Source: an uncultured Ruminiclostridium sp. | GTDB taxonomy: Bacteria; Bacillota; Clostridia; Oscillospirales; Ruminococcaceae | Assembly: GCA_934454635.1 (NCBI GenBank) | Contig: CAKSFR010000015.1 | Location: 7,563-71,562 of the forward strand | Reading direction: 5' to 3' | Length of the DNA stretch: 64,000 bases | Shown: piece after piece, positions 9,173 to 17,600 of the stretch | How positions within the stretch are numbered: position 1 is the stretch's first letter | Layout of the letters: each line of letters begins with the position of its first letter | Notes under the pieces: model-generated | The model's database searches: none | Seen by the model: only the letters and a program-made list of their open reading frames with translations | Told to the model about the DNA's origin: nothing | Translations under genes and position numbers: made by a program

Positions 9173-9926
9173 TCTCATAAAAATGAATTTTTACCGCCTT
9201 TCGCGGTCAATGTCGGCGTATATCATTATTTTTATTGTAATTCTTGAGTGCTTTATGATGGGCGCTGTTTATCACGATAATGCGCGGCTTATTATAAGTG
9301 TGAATTATTCCGCGGAACCGATATATGAGTTTTTAAACCTCATTCTCAGCAACAATATCATTCTTTGCTTTCCTCTTGCGGGAATTGCGCTGTTTATTAC
9401 TGCGCAGTACAAAAGCGGGTTTATAAAGAATTTCGCGGGGAACTACCCCGAGCGCGCTAAAATAATCGGCGCGGACATAATCGTGAGCTGCGCGTATTCG
9501 CTGATACTGCTTGCTGCGGCTATCGGCGCGACATATATTGTCGGGCTGACATTCAACCGCGATATTACGACGCTCGGGCAGCTTTCGGATAACCTTGACG
9601 TTATTCTTCCGAAAATAATGCCGTATCTCGGATTTTCCATGCTCGCGGTCTTTATCAGCGAAGCGTTAAGAAGCGCGACGTTCACGATAATCGGCGGGTT
9701 TGCCCTGATACTGCTTTCGCAGGTCATTACAAGTGTGTTCGATTACGCGCTTCATAAGATAGGTATTTCCGAAACGTTCAGCGTCGGCGATTACTTTATG
9801 ATAAATATAATGTCAAAGTCCGACATTTCAGACGACGCTTTGAGAATTGCAATAGTCGGCGCGGTTTATTTCGCGGTGTTTGCGGTTATTACAATTATAA
9901 TGTCCAAAAAGAGGGACATAGTTTAA
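9165..9926 (+). CDS. ABC-2 type permease
   Basis: A 253-residue polytopic protein with about six hydrophobic segments, near residues 15-38, 58-80, 100-125, 145-165, 170-195 and 228-248. The arrangement and length match the lantibiotic-immunity/bacitracin-export permeases, with a short N-terminal cytoplasmic piece (MRNLIKMNFYRLSRS) before the first helix. It overlaps the ATPase gene by 8 bases and is followed by the sensor kinase after 9 bases, forming one module. Confidence 0.85.
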   Translation: MRNLIKMNFYRLSRSMSAYIIIFIVILECFMMGAVYHDNARLIISVNYSAEPIYEFLNLILSNNIILCFPLAGIALFITAQYKSGFIKNFAGNYPERAKIIGADIIVSCAYSLILLAAAIGATYIVGLTFNRDITTLGQLSDNLDVILPKIMPYLGFSMLAVFISEALRSATFTIIGGFALILLSQVITSVFDYALHKIGISETFSVGDYFMINIMSKSDISDDALRIAIVGAVYFAVFAVITIIMSKKRDIV

Positions 9927-9935
9927 GGGGATTTT

Positions 9936-10853
9936 ATGGCGTGGTGTATAGCTATCGCTGCGGCGGCGCTTATTGCTGCGGCTGCGGCTCTGATTTCTCT
10001 ATACTGTTACAGGCGACAGGTGCGTGACATCTGCCGCCGCCTCGCGTTTATAAAGAGCCACAAAACGAACATGAAGCTGGATATCGAAACGGGCAGCCGC
10101 GACCTTAACGCGCTCTGCGACGAGATAAATGAAACGCTCAGAAAAGCGGACAGGCTTTTTGTCGAAACAAACCGTGCCGAAAGAAATCTGCGCTGCGCGA
10201 TCGCCGACATTTCGCACGATATACGAACGCCGCTTACCTCTCTTGACGGATATTTTCAGCTTCTTTCGGAAAGCACGGACGCTGAAGAGCGCACGCGGTA
10301 CGAAGAAATAATCCGCACGCGAATAGAGAGCCTCAACACTATGCTTGAGGAGCTTTTTACTTATGCAAGGCTGCACGGCGGGCTTGAAATACCGCTTTCG
10401 GAGGTGGACTTCGGTGAAGCCGTGATAAAAACGGCTCTTTCGTTTTACGACAGCTTTACCTCGGCGGGGATACTGCCCGAAGTCGATTTTTCCGAGGAGA
10501 AATTCACCGCCGTTTCAAATTCTGACGCGCTAACCCGCGTTGTTCAGAATATAATAAAAAATGCGCTTGTACACGGCTCGGGAAGTGTTGAAATGAGCCT
10601 GAAGCGCCATGGTGAAAACGCAGTTTTCACTTGTAAAAATGAAATCGGAGACAGCGATATAGATGAAAGCATGGTCTTTGAACGCTTTTATAAAGCGGAT
10701 AAGGCGCGCTCGAAAAATTCGACGGGACTTGGGCTTGCAATAGCGCACGACCTCGCCGAAAGGTCGGGGTGCGAAATTTCGGCGCACGTCGGCGAAGGAT
10801 TTTTCACCATAACGCTTTCGGCGCCGCTGTCCACGGAATATAAAGGAGAGTGA
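9936..10853 (+). CDS. Sensor histidine kinase
   Basis: A 305-residue kinase with one or two hydrophobic segments at the very N-terminus (residues 2-24) and no extracytoplasmic sensor domain. The dimerisation helix carries phospho-accepting His94 in DISHDIRTPLTSLDGY. The ATPase domain has N-box NIIKNALVHG, F-box FERFYKADKARSK and G-box STGLGLAIAHDLAE. Kinases without an outer domain next to BcrAB-like exporters usually sense through the transporter, so the likely partners are the ABC pair and the OmpR regulator upstream. Confidence 0.9.
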   Translation: MAWCIAIAAAALIAAAAALISLYCYRRQVRDICRRLAFIKSHKTNMKLDIETGSRDLNALCDEINETLRKADRLFVETNRAERNLRCAIADISHDIRTPLTSLDGYFQLLSESTDAEERTRYEEIIRTRIESLNTMLEELFTYARLHGGLEIPLSEVDFGEAVIKTALSFYDSFTSAGILPEVDFSEEKFTAVSNSDALTRVVQNIIKNALVHGSGSVEMSLKRHGENAVFTCKNEIGDSDIDESMVFERFYKADKARSKNSTGLGLAIAHDLAERSGCEISAHVGEGFFTITLSAPLSTEYKGE

Positions 10854-10857
10854 CACT

Positions 10858-11640
10858 ATGAAAACAAGACTTTACATTGTGGAGGGTCTTCCCTGCACGG
10901 GAAAAAGCACCGCTGCGAAATTTGTCGCGGAGAAAACAGGCGGGATATACGTTGACGAGGGCAGCGGAAATCACCCCGCAGACTACGAATTTCAAGCGTT
11001 TGTTCCGGATTATGCCGCGGACGGATTTTCCGAAGCGGAGAAAGAAATTTTGCGCGGCTGCGCTGTGAAGCGCGAGAACGGGCTTATTGTACCGCTTTCG
11101 GAGCTTAAAGACGAGCTTTTTGAAAAGGTACTGAAATTCAAGATATACGATTTTCTGGACTGGGATACCGAGCGCGGCGTAATGCTTGACAAATGGCGCG
11201 AATTTACGGAAAACTGCGGCGAAAAAACGTATGTTTTCAACTGCGTTTTTCTCCAGAATCCCATGTGCGAAACAATGATGCGGTTCAATTTCGATATCAG
11301 TCGTTCATTTGATTATATAAGCGAGCTTTGCCGCATAACTGCGCCGCTTGAACCGATGATTATCTATCTGAAAAACGACGACGAGGCGGAAAGCGTAAAA
11401 AAAGCGGTGAAAGAACGCGGCGACGAATGGCTTAACGCAGTCGTGGATTATCACTGCAACGGCGGGTACGGAAAGGCGAACGATCTGAGCGGCTTTGACG
11501 GATATATAAAGGCGCTTGAAGAGCGCCAGCGCCGAGAGCTTGAAATTCTCGCAAGACTCCCCATAAAATCCGTGATAATTGACAACCCGCAGAGAGATTA
11601 CGAAAGGGCGTACAGGAAAATTGCAGAGTTTATAAAATAA
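10858..11640 (+). CDS. P-loop NTPase/kinase-like protein, function unknown
   Basis: A 260-residue soluble protein beginning MKTRLYIVEGLPCTGKSTAA, with an uncommon Walker A loop (GLPCTGKST, residues 10-18). No family was recognised beyond P-loop small-molecule kinases. A C-terminal ERQRRELEILARLP helix and IIDNPQRDYERAY resemble AAA kinases that act on small substrates. It follows the histidine kinase by 4 bases, with AAAGGAG as ribosome site, and so ends the exporter operon. Whether it is functionally linked to the exporter is unknown. Confidence 0.7.
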   Translation: MKTRLYIVEGLPCTGKSTAAKFVAEKTGGIYVDEGSGNHPADYEFQAFVPDYAADGFSEAEKEILRGCAVKRENGLIVPLSELKDELFEKVLKFKIYDFLDWDTERGVMLDKWREFTENCGEKTYVFNCVFLQNPMCETMMRFNFDISRSFDYISELCRITAPLEPMIIYLKNDDEAESVKKAVKERGDEWLNAVVDYHCNGGYGKANDLSGFDGYIKALEERQRRELEILARLPIKSVIIDNPQRDYERAYRKIAEFIK

Positions 11641-11648
11641 AAATTCCC

Positions 11649-11677
11649 TTGACAGCCGCAATTTACGGTATTATAAT
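11649..11677 (+). promoter_or_regulatory. Full-consensus sigma-A promoter of the HD-GYP gene
   Basis: TTGACA (11649-11654), 17 bases, TATAAT (11672-11677): an exact consensus promoter 22 bases before the likely ATG at 11700, so the leader is only about 15 bases. Confidence 0.85.
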
Positions 11678-11699
11678 AATGTCATAAGGGGGATTGCGA

Positions 11700-12998
11700 A
11701 TGGAATACTGTAAGCTTCAGATCGGCTGTCTTGTGGTGCTGCTGTATGTGGCGTTTATTTATCTGCGTGATTGCAGAAAATATCACCTGAATCTTCGCGA
11801 AACGTACTTTGACGAGCTTATAATGCTCGGCATAACAAGCGTTATTTTTGACGGAATAACGGCGTGGACGGTAAATCACACCGATATCGTTCCGACGTTT
11901 CTCAACCGAATTTTTCACTTGATTTTCTTTATAAGCCTTGACATGGTCGTTTTTTTCATTTTTCTTTATATGGTCAAGGCTGTGGGATTTTTTCCTAAGA
12001 AAATTTCGGGGAAAATCGGTATTTTTCTTCCCTTTGCCGTCAATCTGGTCATAATTTTTCTAACGATAAATTCGCTGGAATGGCGCGTCGGAAAAACGAC
12101 TAATTATTCTGCGGGAGCGGCGGCTTATTCCTGCTTCGCCACAACGGCAGTGTATATAGTCATGACTATATATACGTTCTTCCGCCGCTGGAACAGGATC
12201 GCCAAGCACAAGCGCGCGGGCGCTGTTACATATATGCTGGTGTTGGTCGTGGTTATCGGCATACAGGTCATCTTCCCCGAAACGCTTATAACAAGCCTCG
12301 GAACGACCGTTTGCATACTCGGTGTATATTTCAATCTCGAAGCTCCCGCGCTTAAAGAACTGCGCCGCTATCACAACGAAATTGTTATCGGTTTTTCAAA
12401 CCTTATCGAAACGCGCGACAATAACACGGGTGGACATATCCGCCGCACAAGCGCATACGTCGGGCTTATTGCCGAAAAGCTCAGCGAGGATCACGAATAC
12501 AGCAAGCTTATCACAAAGGACTATATCGCTACGCTTCAGCAGGCTGCACCTATGCACGACATAGGAAAAATTGCCGTTCCCGACGCTATTCTTCAGAAGC
12601 CGGGAAAGCTCACCGCCGAAGAATTTGAAGAAATGAAGCAGCACGCTCCTAAGGGTGGAGAACTGGTGAAAGAGGCGTTCAAGAACCTTGGAAACGAGGA
12701 GTACCGCAACATGGCTTATCTGGTTGCGCGCTATCACCATGAAAAGTGGAACGGAAAGGGTTATCCCGAGGGATTGTCGGGAAAGGACATTCCCCTTTGC
12801 GCGAGAATAATGGCGGTCGCAGACGTTTTCGACGCAGTTTCGGAGAAGCGCTGTTACCGCGACGCAATGCCGCTCGAATGCTGCTTTGAAATAATTGAAA
12901 AAGGGATCGGGACGGATTTTGACCCTATTGTCGCAAATGCTTTTCTTGATATAAGTGACAAGGTCGAGGCGGTTCACGCCCAATTCAACAAATCCTAG
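11700..12998 (+). CDS. Membrane-bound HD-GYP domain protein (probable cyclic-di-GMP phosphodiesterase)
   Basis: A 432-residue protein with about seven hydrophobic helices in residues 1-205, then a complete HD-GYP domain. The domain shows NTGGHIRRTS, HDIGKIAVPDAIL (metal-binding HD), HHEKWNGKGYPEGLSG (GYP) and ARIMAVADVFDAV. The family hydrolyses cyclic di-GMP; the N-terminal membrane region would act as sensor. ATG at 11700 is chosen over an in-frame TTG at 11694 because AAGGGGG lies seven bases before it. It is a single-gene transcript between the perfect promoter at 11649 and a terminator at 13005. Confidence 0.9.
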   Translation: MEYCKLQIGCLVVLLYVAFIYLRDCRKYHLNLRETYFDELIMLGITSVIFDGITAWTVNHTDIVPTFLNRIFHLIFFISLDMVVFFIFLYMVKAVGFFPKKISGKIGIFLPFAVNLVIIFLTINSLEWRVGKTTNYSAGAAAYSCFATTAVYIVMTIYTFFRRWNRIAKHKRAGAVTYMLVLVVVIGIQVIFPETLITSLGTTVCILGVYFNLEAPALKELRRYHNEIVIGFSNLIETRDNNTGGHIRRTSAYVGLIAEKLSEDHEYSKLITKDYIATLQQAAPMHDIGKIAVPDAILQKPGKLTAEEFEEMKQHAPKGGELVKEAFKNLGNEEYRNMAYLVARYHHEKWNGKGYPEGLSGKDIPLCARIMAVADVFDAVSEKRCYRDAMPLECCFEIIEKGIGTDFDPIVANAFLDISDKVEAVHAQFNKS

Positions 12999-13004
12999 AC
13001 GGCT

Positions 13005-13030
13005 AAAACCCGCAGTTTTCTGCGGTTTTT
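13005..13030 (+). terminator. Intrinsic terminator after the HD-GYP gene
   Basis: CCGCAG (13010-13015), TTTT loop, CTGCGG (13020-13025), followed by TTTTTGATTTTT, with an A-run on the 5' side. Confidence 0.8.
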
Positions 13031-13082
13031 GATTTTTCTTTCTTTTTATCACAATGCTAATTTCCAATCAATATATAGGCAA

Positions 13083-13146
13083 TGGATATATGTTGATTGC
13101 CGCTTAAAAAGCGGTATGTCAAGCAGAAGCTTGAAAAATAGTATAA
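13083..13146. repeat. Hairpin repeat family A, copy 2
   Basis: TTGATTGCCGCTTAAAAAGC matches copy 1 at 8101, with the same hairpin (CCGCTT 13100-13105, AAGCGG 13109-13114). A small CAAGC/GCTTG stem follows (13120-13133), then GAAAAATAGTATAAA, the same end as copy 1. This is a shorter version of the element at 8092-8227, sitting upstream of the xylB promoter. Confidence 0.65.
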
Positions 13147-13172
13147 AAATAGACGGCGCGGCTATTTTTCTC

Positions 13173-13201
13173 TTGACAAATCGCACAAAAAATATTATAA
13201 T
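13173..13201 (+). promoter_or_regulatory. Full-consensus sigma-A promoter of xylB
   Basis: TTGACA (13173-13178), 17 bases, TATAAT (13196-13201). About 118 bases of leader to the xylB start contain the operator-like site at 13251. Confidence 0.85.
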
Positions 13202-13250
13202 ATTCTTAACGGAATTGTGCATGACTTTTCCGTGATATTTTTTGAATGAA

Positions 13251-13266
13251 AAGTAATCGTTTACTT
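13251..13266 (+). promoter_or_regulatory. LacI-type operator candidate in the xylB leader
   Basis: AAGTAATCGTTTACTT: perfect arms AAGTAA/TTACTT around a CG-containing centre, as in LacI/GalR-family operators. It lies 50 bases downstream of the -10 box, in roadblock position. The site before galT at 30854 has the same GTAATCGTT core on the other strand. Confidence 0.5.
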
Positions 13267-13318
13267 GCGCTTTTTATGCAGGCAAACGAGGCATATTTAA
13301 ATGAAAGGACAGATTATC

Positions 13319-14842
13319 ATGGCTTATATTTTAGGCGTTGACATCGGAACTTCGGGAACAAAGACCGTATTGTTCTGCGAGGACGGCTCGCCTGTTGCCT
13401 CCGCGACCTACGAGTATCCCCTTTACACACCGCAAAACGGCTATGCCGAGCAGGATCCGCACGACTGGTGGAACGCGACGGTAAACGGAATTTCCGACGT
13501 TATCAGACAGAGCGGTATTCCCGCCTCGGAGATAAAGGGCGTCGGTCTTTCGGGACAGATGCACGGTCTTGTTATGCTTGACAGCGACAACAAGGTTATC
13601 AGAAACAGCATTATTTGGTGCGACCAGCGTACAGGCAAGGAGGTTGCCGAAATAACCGAAAAGGTCGGCGCGGACAGACTTATCGACATTACGGCGAACC
13701 CCGCAATTACCGGCTTTACCGCCGCGAAAATAATGTGGATAAAGAACAACGAGCCGGAAAATTACGAAAAGTGCCGCCATATTCTTCTCCCGAAAGACTA
13801 TATCCGCTATATGCTCACAGGCGAATACGCCACCGAAGTAAGCGACGCGTCGGGTATGCAGCTTCTCGATATTCCGAAGCGCTGCTGGTCCGACGAGGTT
13901 CTCGAAAAGCTCGGTATTGACAAGTCGCTGCTACCCATGGTATATGAAAGCCCCGAAATTACTGGTGAAATTTCGCAGCGCGCGGCTTCCGCAACGGGAC
14001 TTTGCCCCGGAACGCCTGTCGTTGGCGGCGCGGGCGACAATGCTGCGGCGGCAGTCGGAACGGGTGTTGTTGAGGACGGAAAAGCGTTCACGACTATCGG
14101 CTCGAGCGGCGTTGTTTTCGCGCACACCTCGGATATCTCAATTGACAAAAAAGGACGCGTTCACACGTTCTGCTGCGCAGTTCCCGGCTGCTGGCACGTT
14201 ATGGGCGTGACCCAGAGTGCCGGACTTTCGCTGAAGTGGTTTAGGGACAATCTCTGCTGGGGCGAAATGGAAACCGCGATGAATATGGGCGTCGATCCGT
14301 ATTATCTTATGGACAAGGCAGCTATGGAAGTGCCTATCGGCGCAAACAGACTGCTCTATATGCCTTATCTCAACGGCGAGCGCACGCCGCACCTCGACCC
14401 GAACGCGCGCGGCGCGTTTATCGGTCTTTCGACGGTACATAAAAAGCGCGATATGCTCCGCGCGGTAATGGAGGGCGTTTCGTATTCGCTGCGCGACTGC
14501 GTTGAGGTTATCCGCGAGATGAACATAAATGTAACCGACATGATGGCTTGCGGCGGCGGCGGCACTTCTCCTCTTTGGCGGCAGATGCTTGCCGACCTGT
14601 ACGGCTGCCCCGTTAAGACAACTCAAAATAAGGAGGGTCCTGCGCTCGGCGTTGCGCTTCTTGCGGCTGTCGGAGCGGGAATTTACAGTAGCGTACCCGA
14701 AGCGTGCCGTGCCGTTATCGCTGCCGATAAGGTTCAGCAGCCTATTGCGGAAAACTCCGAAAAATACGAAAAGGTATACGCAATGTACCGCAAGCTGTAC
14801 CCCGCAATGAAGCAGACTTTTGCGGAGCTTGCCGAACTTTGA
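13319..14842 (+). CDS. xylB: Xylulokinase
   Basis: A 507-residue FGGY-family sugar kinase starting MAYILGVDIGTSGTKTVLF. The family features are the phosphate-1 loop DIGTSGTKT, the substrate segment GLSGQMHGLVMLD (XylB-type), the conserved WCDQRT, and the adenosine-binding GGGGTSPLWRQMLAD. It phosphorylates D-xylulose to xylulose-5-phosphate. ATG 13319 is preferred over 13301 because AAAGGA (13304-13309) precedes it at normal spacing. It pairs with an FSA-type transaldolase 34 bases downstream, so the operon feeds pentose into the pentose-phosphate pathway, fitting a plant-fibre degrader. Confidence 0.95.
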   Translation: MAYILGVDIGTSGTKTVLFCEDGSPVASATYEYPLYTPQNGYAEQDPHDWWNATVNGISDVIRQSGIPASEIKGVGLSGQMHGLVMLDSDNKVIRNSIIWCDQRTGKEVAEITEKVGADRLIDITANPAITGFTAAKIMWIKNNEPENYEKCRHILLPKDYIRYMLTGEYATEVSDASGMQLLDIPKRCWSDEVLEKLGIDKSLLPMVYESPEITGEISQRAASATGLCPGTPVVGGAGDNAAAAVGTGVVEDGKAFTTIGSSGVVFAHTSDISIDKKGRVHTFCCAVPGCWHVMGVTQSAGLSLKWFRDNLCWGEMETAMNMGVDPYYLMDKAAMEVPIGANRLLYMPYLNGERTPHLDPNARGAFIGLSTVHKKRDMLRAVMEGVSYSLRDCVEVIREMNINVTDMMACGGGGTSPLWRQMLADLYGCPVKTTQNKEGPALGVALLAAVGAGIYSSVPEACRAVIAADKVQQPIAENSEKYEKVYAMYRKLYPAMKQTFAELAEL

Positions 14843-14876
14843 ATAAAATAAACAAAAACGAAAGGAAAACACGAAC

Positions 14877-15527
14877 ATGAAGCTTTTTATTGACACTGCC
14901 AACGTTGATGATATCCGCCGCGCGAATGATATGGGAATTATCTGCGGCGTAACGACAAACCCCAGCCTTATCGCGAAAGAGGGACGGGATTTTAAGGAAG
15001 TAGTTACCGAGATCGCGGATATTGTTGACGGTCCGATTTCCGCCGAGGTAATTTCGCTTGAAGCGGACAAGATGGTCGAGGAGGCTATTCCGCTTGCTGA
15101 AATCCACAGAAATATCGTTATCAAGCTGCCTATGTGCGAAGAGGGACTGAAAGCCTGCAAGCGCCTTACCGAAAGAGGCATCAAGACAAACGTTACGCTT
15201 ATTTTCTCCGCTGCGCAGGCGCTTCTTGCGGCAAGAGCCGGAGCAACCTACGTCAGCCCGTTTTTGGGCAGACTCGATGATATCGGCATGGAGGGTCTTG
15301 CCCTCATCGAAGAAATTTCCGATATTTTCAACGTTCAGGGCATTGAAACCGAGATAATTGCGGCTTCTATCCGCAATCCTATACACGTTACGGCAGCTGC
15401 AAGAGCGGGCTGTGACATTGCTACCGTTCCGATGAACGTACTGCTTCAGATGATCAAGCACCCGCTCACCGACAATGGAATCGCGCGCTTCCTCAAAGAC
15501 TGGGAAGGCTTCACTGCAAAGCAGTAA
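14877..15527 (+). CDS. FSA/TalC-type transaldolase
   Basis: A 216-residue protein of the short transaldolase/fructose-6-phosphate aldolase subfamily. It starts [16 protein letters not shown] and contains [16 protein letters not shown]. The Schiff-base Lys83 is in [11 protein letters not shown], followed by [19 protein letters not shown] and [11 protein letters not shown]. In most Clostridia such proteins act as transaldolases joining xylulose-5-phosphate metabolism to glycolysis, which fits cotranscription with xylB. A true FSA activity cannot be excluded from sequence. GAAAGGAAA precedes the ATG. Confidence 0.9.
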   Translation: MKLFIDTANVDDIRRANDMGIICGVTTNPSLIAKEGRDFKEVVTEIADIVDGPISAEVISLEADKMVEEAIPLAEIHRNIVIKLPMCEEGLKACKRLTERGIKTNVTLIFSAAQALLAARAGATYVSPFLGRLDDIGMEGLALIEEISDIFNVQGIETEIIAASIRNPIHVTAAARAGCDIATVPMNVLLQMIKHPLTDNGIARFLKDWEGFTAKQ

Positions 15528-15555
15528 AACGCACAATATGGTTAAATGAATAACA

Positions 15556-15592
15556 AACCGCTCCGCAGGCCATTCTGCGGAGCGGTTCTGCT
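15556..15592 (+). terminator. Intrinsic terminator of the xylB operon
   Basis: Perfect 13-bp stem AACCGCTCCGCAG (15556-15568) and CTGCGGAGCGGTT (15575-15587) around GCCATT, followed by CTGCTTTT. Confidence 0.85.
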
Positions 15593-15604
15593 TTTCCAAA
15601 CGTA

Positions 15605-15693
15605 GGCGCGCCGCGGTTCACTTCGTGAACCGCCTGCGGCGGCGAAGCCGCCGCAGAACGCGCGTTTCGCTGCGCGAAACGCGCGGGCGCGCC
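15605..15693. repeat. GC-rich cloverleaf element: three abutting hairpins inside a GGCGCGCC outer stem
   Basis: GGCGCGCC at 15605-15612 and again at 15686-15693 can pair as an outer stem. Inside are three perfect hairpins with three-base loops and no spacing to speak of: GCGGTTCAC/GTGAACCGC (15613-15633, loop TTC), CTGCGGCGGC/GCCGCCGCAG (15634-15656, loop GAA), and CGCGCGTTTCGC/GCGAAACGCGCG (15659-15685, loop TGC). The base composition differs sharply from its surroundings. It does not look like a terminator, which is already present upstream. It may be a mobile palindromic element or a structured RNA or DNA element. Confidence 0.8.
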
Positions 15694-15789
15694 GGCTGCA
15701 CTATCCCGATCTGCGGCGTTTTGCAAAGTGCGAAACAGCACAAAGATTGAGAAAGCCGCCGCTCAGCAGAAGAAGCTCCTCAATTTTAT

Positions 15790-15887
15790 ACTCTGCACCA
15801 ATTAAAAGCTACACAAAAGAATGAGTGTAATCTTTGCATATATGGGTTATACGAGAATTTTTATCTATGGTTTTATTGACGCTTAGT
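15790..15887. mobile_element. 98-bp MITE-like element, copy 1
   Basis: It is about 90% identical over its full 98 bases to 25851-25948. Terminal inverted repeats begin ACTCTGCACCAATTAAAA and end TTTTATTGACGCTTAGT, and both copies are flanked by TA-rich sequence (TAT before, ATTA after). It has no coding capacity. It abuts the stop codon of the Ntn amidase gene. Movement would require a transposase in trans. Confidence 0.7.
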
Positions 15888-15888
15888 A

Positions 15889-17535
15889 TTAATCGCTTTT
15901 TGTATTGAGCTGTCCGCTTTTATCAAAACCGAACACGTTTTCATAATCTCTGTTGACGCATATATCAAGTCCGAAATTGTTCAAGTCGTACACACAGGAC
16001 CACACCGTACCCCTGCCCGCCTGATTATCTTTTACCGCAGAGAGCAGCTCCATGGCTTCACTTTTAGTCAGCACATTATCGTTTTCGTAAAGGGTGTTTT
16101 TAATAAAATCATAACGCTCGCAGTTCCAATCGGATTCGTAAAACTCATTATCCCGACTAAGCAAGTCATTTGTGCACACGGTATCCTCTACAACAAACAT
16201 TTCATTTCCCGACCACTCAACCACAACGGCTCTGCCGCTCTTGTCCGTAATAAAAAGGTGATATGAACAGCCGAGATGCGAATGGATATCATAGCTGCCC
16301 AAAAACTCTATTGCTTCCTCAACGCTTGCGCATTTGTCGAGTATTCCGCGTATTGCCGCTGAAACCAAGAGGTCGGTTTTGCCGTTGTCCTGATGAAACT
16401 CGGGAGTGTAAAGCATGAGTATTCCTACTCCGACGCCCTTTTCATTTATGCCATCCATGCAAATGTAGGGAGCTGCAAGCATAACCGCCCTTGCAGCAAG
16501 GCTGTTTGCTTCAAGCCCGTCGGTTGTTCCTATTCCGAAAAATTTCAAGTCCGACACCGCATAAGAGGCATACGCGTCTTTCGGTTCTGAGTAAATAATA
16601 AGCGTATCGGTATCCTCGTAATCAAAATTTCTCCCGAATAAGCGGTTTCCGTTTTCGTCTGCCGCCGTAAACGCCGAACAGCCGAAATTACCATTATTTG
16701 TTGCAATTTTAATGCCGTAAAACTGCTCGTTTTCTATCCAACTCAGCAGCTCGTCTACGGTTCCTATATCTGCATTCAGAAATTTGTCGCAGTCATAATC
16801 GTATCGGCAGTCCATAAAATACAGCCCGTCAGATATTTCCGACACGCTCGCCATAGTTGCGAGTTTCCCGAAATTAACAGCAATAAAAATAATAATTGTT
16901 ATAAAACAGCTGCCCGCAAATACTAACAAAAACTTTTTCCCGAATAAAGCGCTCAGCGCTAAAATGACAGCCAATGAAACAATAACAATACCGACAGCTG
17001 AAAAATTTTTAGTATTCGCAGAAGCGGTAACCTCAACATAATAAGGCGAAATTAACTCACTGAGTTCCGCCTTGCCGTATATAAGCTCTATGCCTATCTC
17101 CGCCATGTCATCGCACCACTCGGAAATTGAAGCGCTTATCTTTTCTGTTACTGATTCGTCGTTTCGGCGAACAGTTCCGCAAAAAGGAATGTACGCAATG
17201 TCGTCTGAGATATTTGGCTGTTCAAATGATTCGGCTTCGCTTGACGGCACATCAAATGCGACAAACTTTATGTTTCCTAAGTCGTTTTCAAAAATAAGAA
17301 TGCAAAGCAAGCCGCTGTCTGTTTTTTCGGAATCAAAAACTTGACATTCAGCTTCTCCGCGAAATTTCTTGTTCAAATCGCCGTCCGTAACAGAGAACGG
17401 ATCCCACTTCGGAAATTTACCGCCGCCGTTTTGCAAAATTCCGACGAAAATCATCAGGATCCCCGCGATAGACATAACAGCGGCGATAATCAGAATAATA
17501 CGTTTGGAACGAAGCGTCTTTTTGCAGCTGTTCAT
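15889..17535 (-). CDS. Membrane-anchored Ntn amide hydrolase (choloylglycine/acyl-transferase-like)
   Basis: A 548-residue protein. The N-terminal 230 residues hold a helix near residues 15-35, an outer segment of about 140 residues, and two or three helices near 180-230. The C-terminal 320 residues match the linear-amide C-N hydrolase/C45 family. The nucleophile Cys is in GNFGCSAF (about residue 290), with GRNFDYED after it, MDGINEKGVGVGIL, and HLFITDKSGRAVVVEW. Such enzymes cleave bile salts, penicillin V or N-acyl amides; here the membrane anchor would place the active site outside the cell. ATG 17535 is preferred over 17550 because GGGG lies nine bases upstream. Substrate unknown. Confidence 0.75.
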   Translation of the reverse strand: MNSCKKTLRSKRIILIIAAVMSIAGILMIFVGILQNGGGKFPKWDPFSVTDGDLNKKFRGEAECQVFDSEKTDSGLLCILIFENDLGNIKFVAFDVPSSEAESFEQPNISDDIAYIPFCGTVRRNDESVTEKISASISEWCDDMAEIGIELIYGKAELSELISPYYVEVTASANTKNFSAVGIVIVSLAVILALSALFGKKFLLVFAGSCFITIIIFIAVNFGKLATMASVSEISDGLYFMDCRYDYDCDKFLNADIGTVDELLSWIENEQFYGIKIATNNGNFGCSAFTAADENGNRLFGRNFDYEDTDTLIIYSEPKDAYASYAVSDLKFFGIGTTDGLEANSLAARAVMLAAPYICMDGINEKGVGVGILMLYTPEFHQDNGKTDLLVSAAIRGILDKCASVEEAIEFLGSYDIHSHLGCSYHLFITDKSGRAVVVEWSGNEMFVVEDTVCTNDLLSRDNEFYESDWNCERYDFIKNTLYENDNVLTKSEAMELLSAVKDNQAGRGTVWSCVYDLNNFGLDICVNRDYENVFGFDKSGQLNTKSD

Positions 17536-17600
17536 AAAACCATACCCCATACAATTTCATTTTTTCTTTTTTTATACAATACCGCAGCCGCAAGTCCGCA

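Noticed and set aside
14138..15599. Two long minus-strand frames opposite xylB and the transaldolase gene
   Set aside because: Antisense shadows of well-identified genes, low-complexity translations and no start signals.
15605..15693. Reading the cloverleaf as a tRNA-like gene
   Set aside because: It has three arms and an outer stem, but three-base loops, no anticodon loop, no T-loop sequence and no CCA context.
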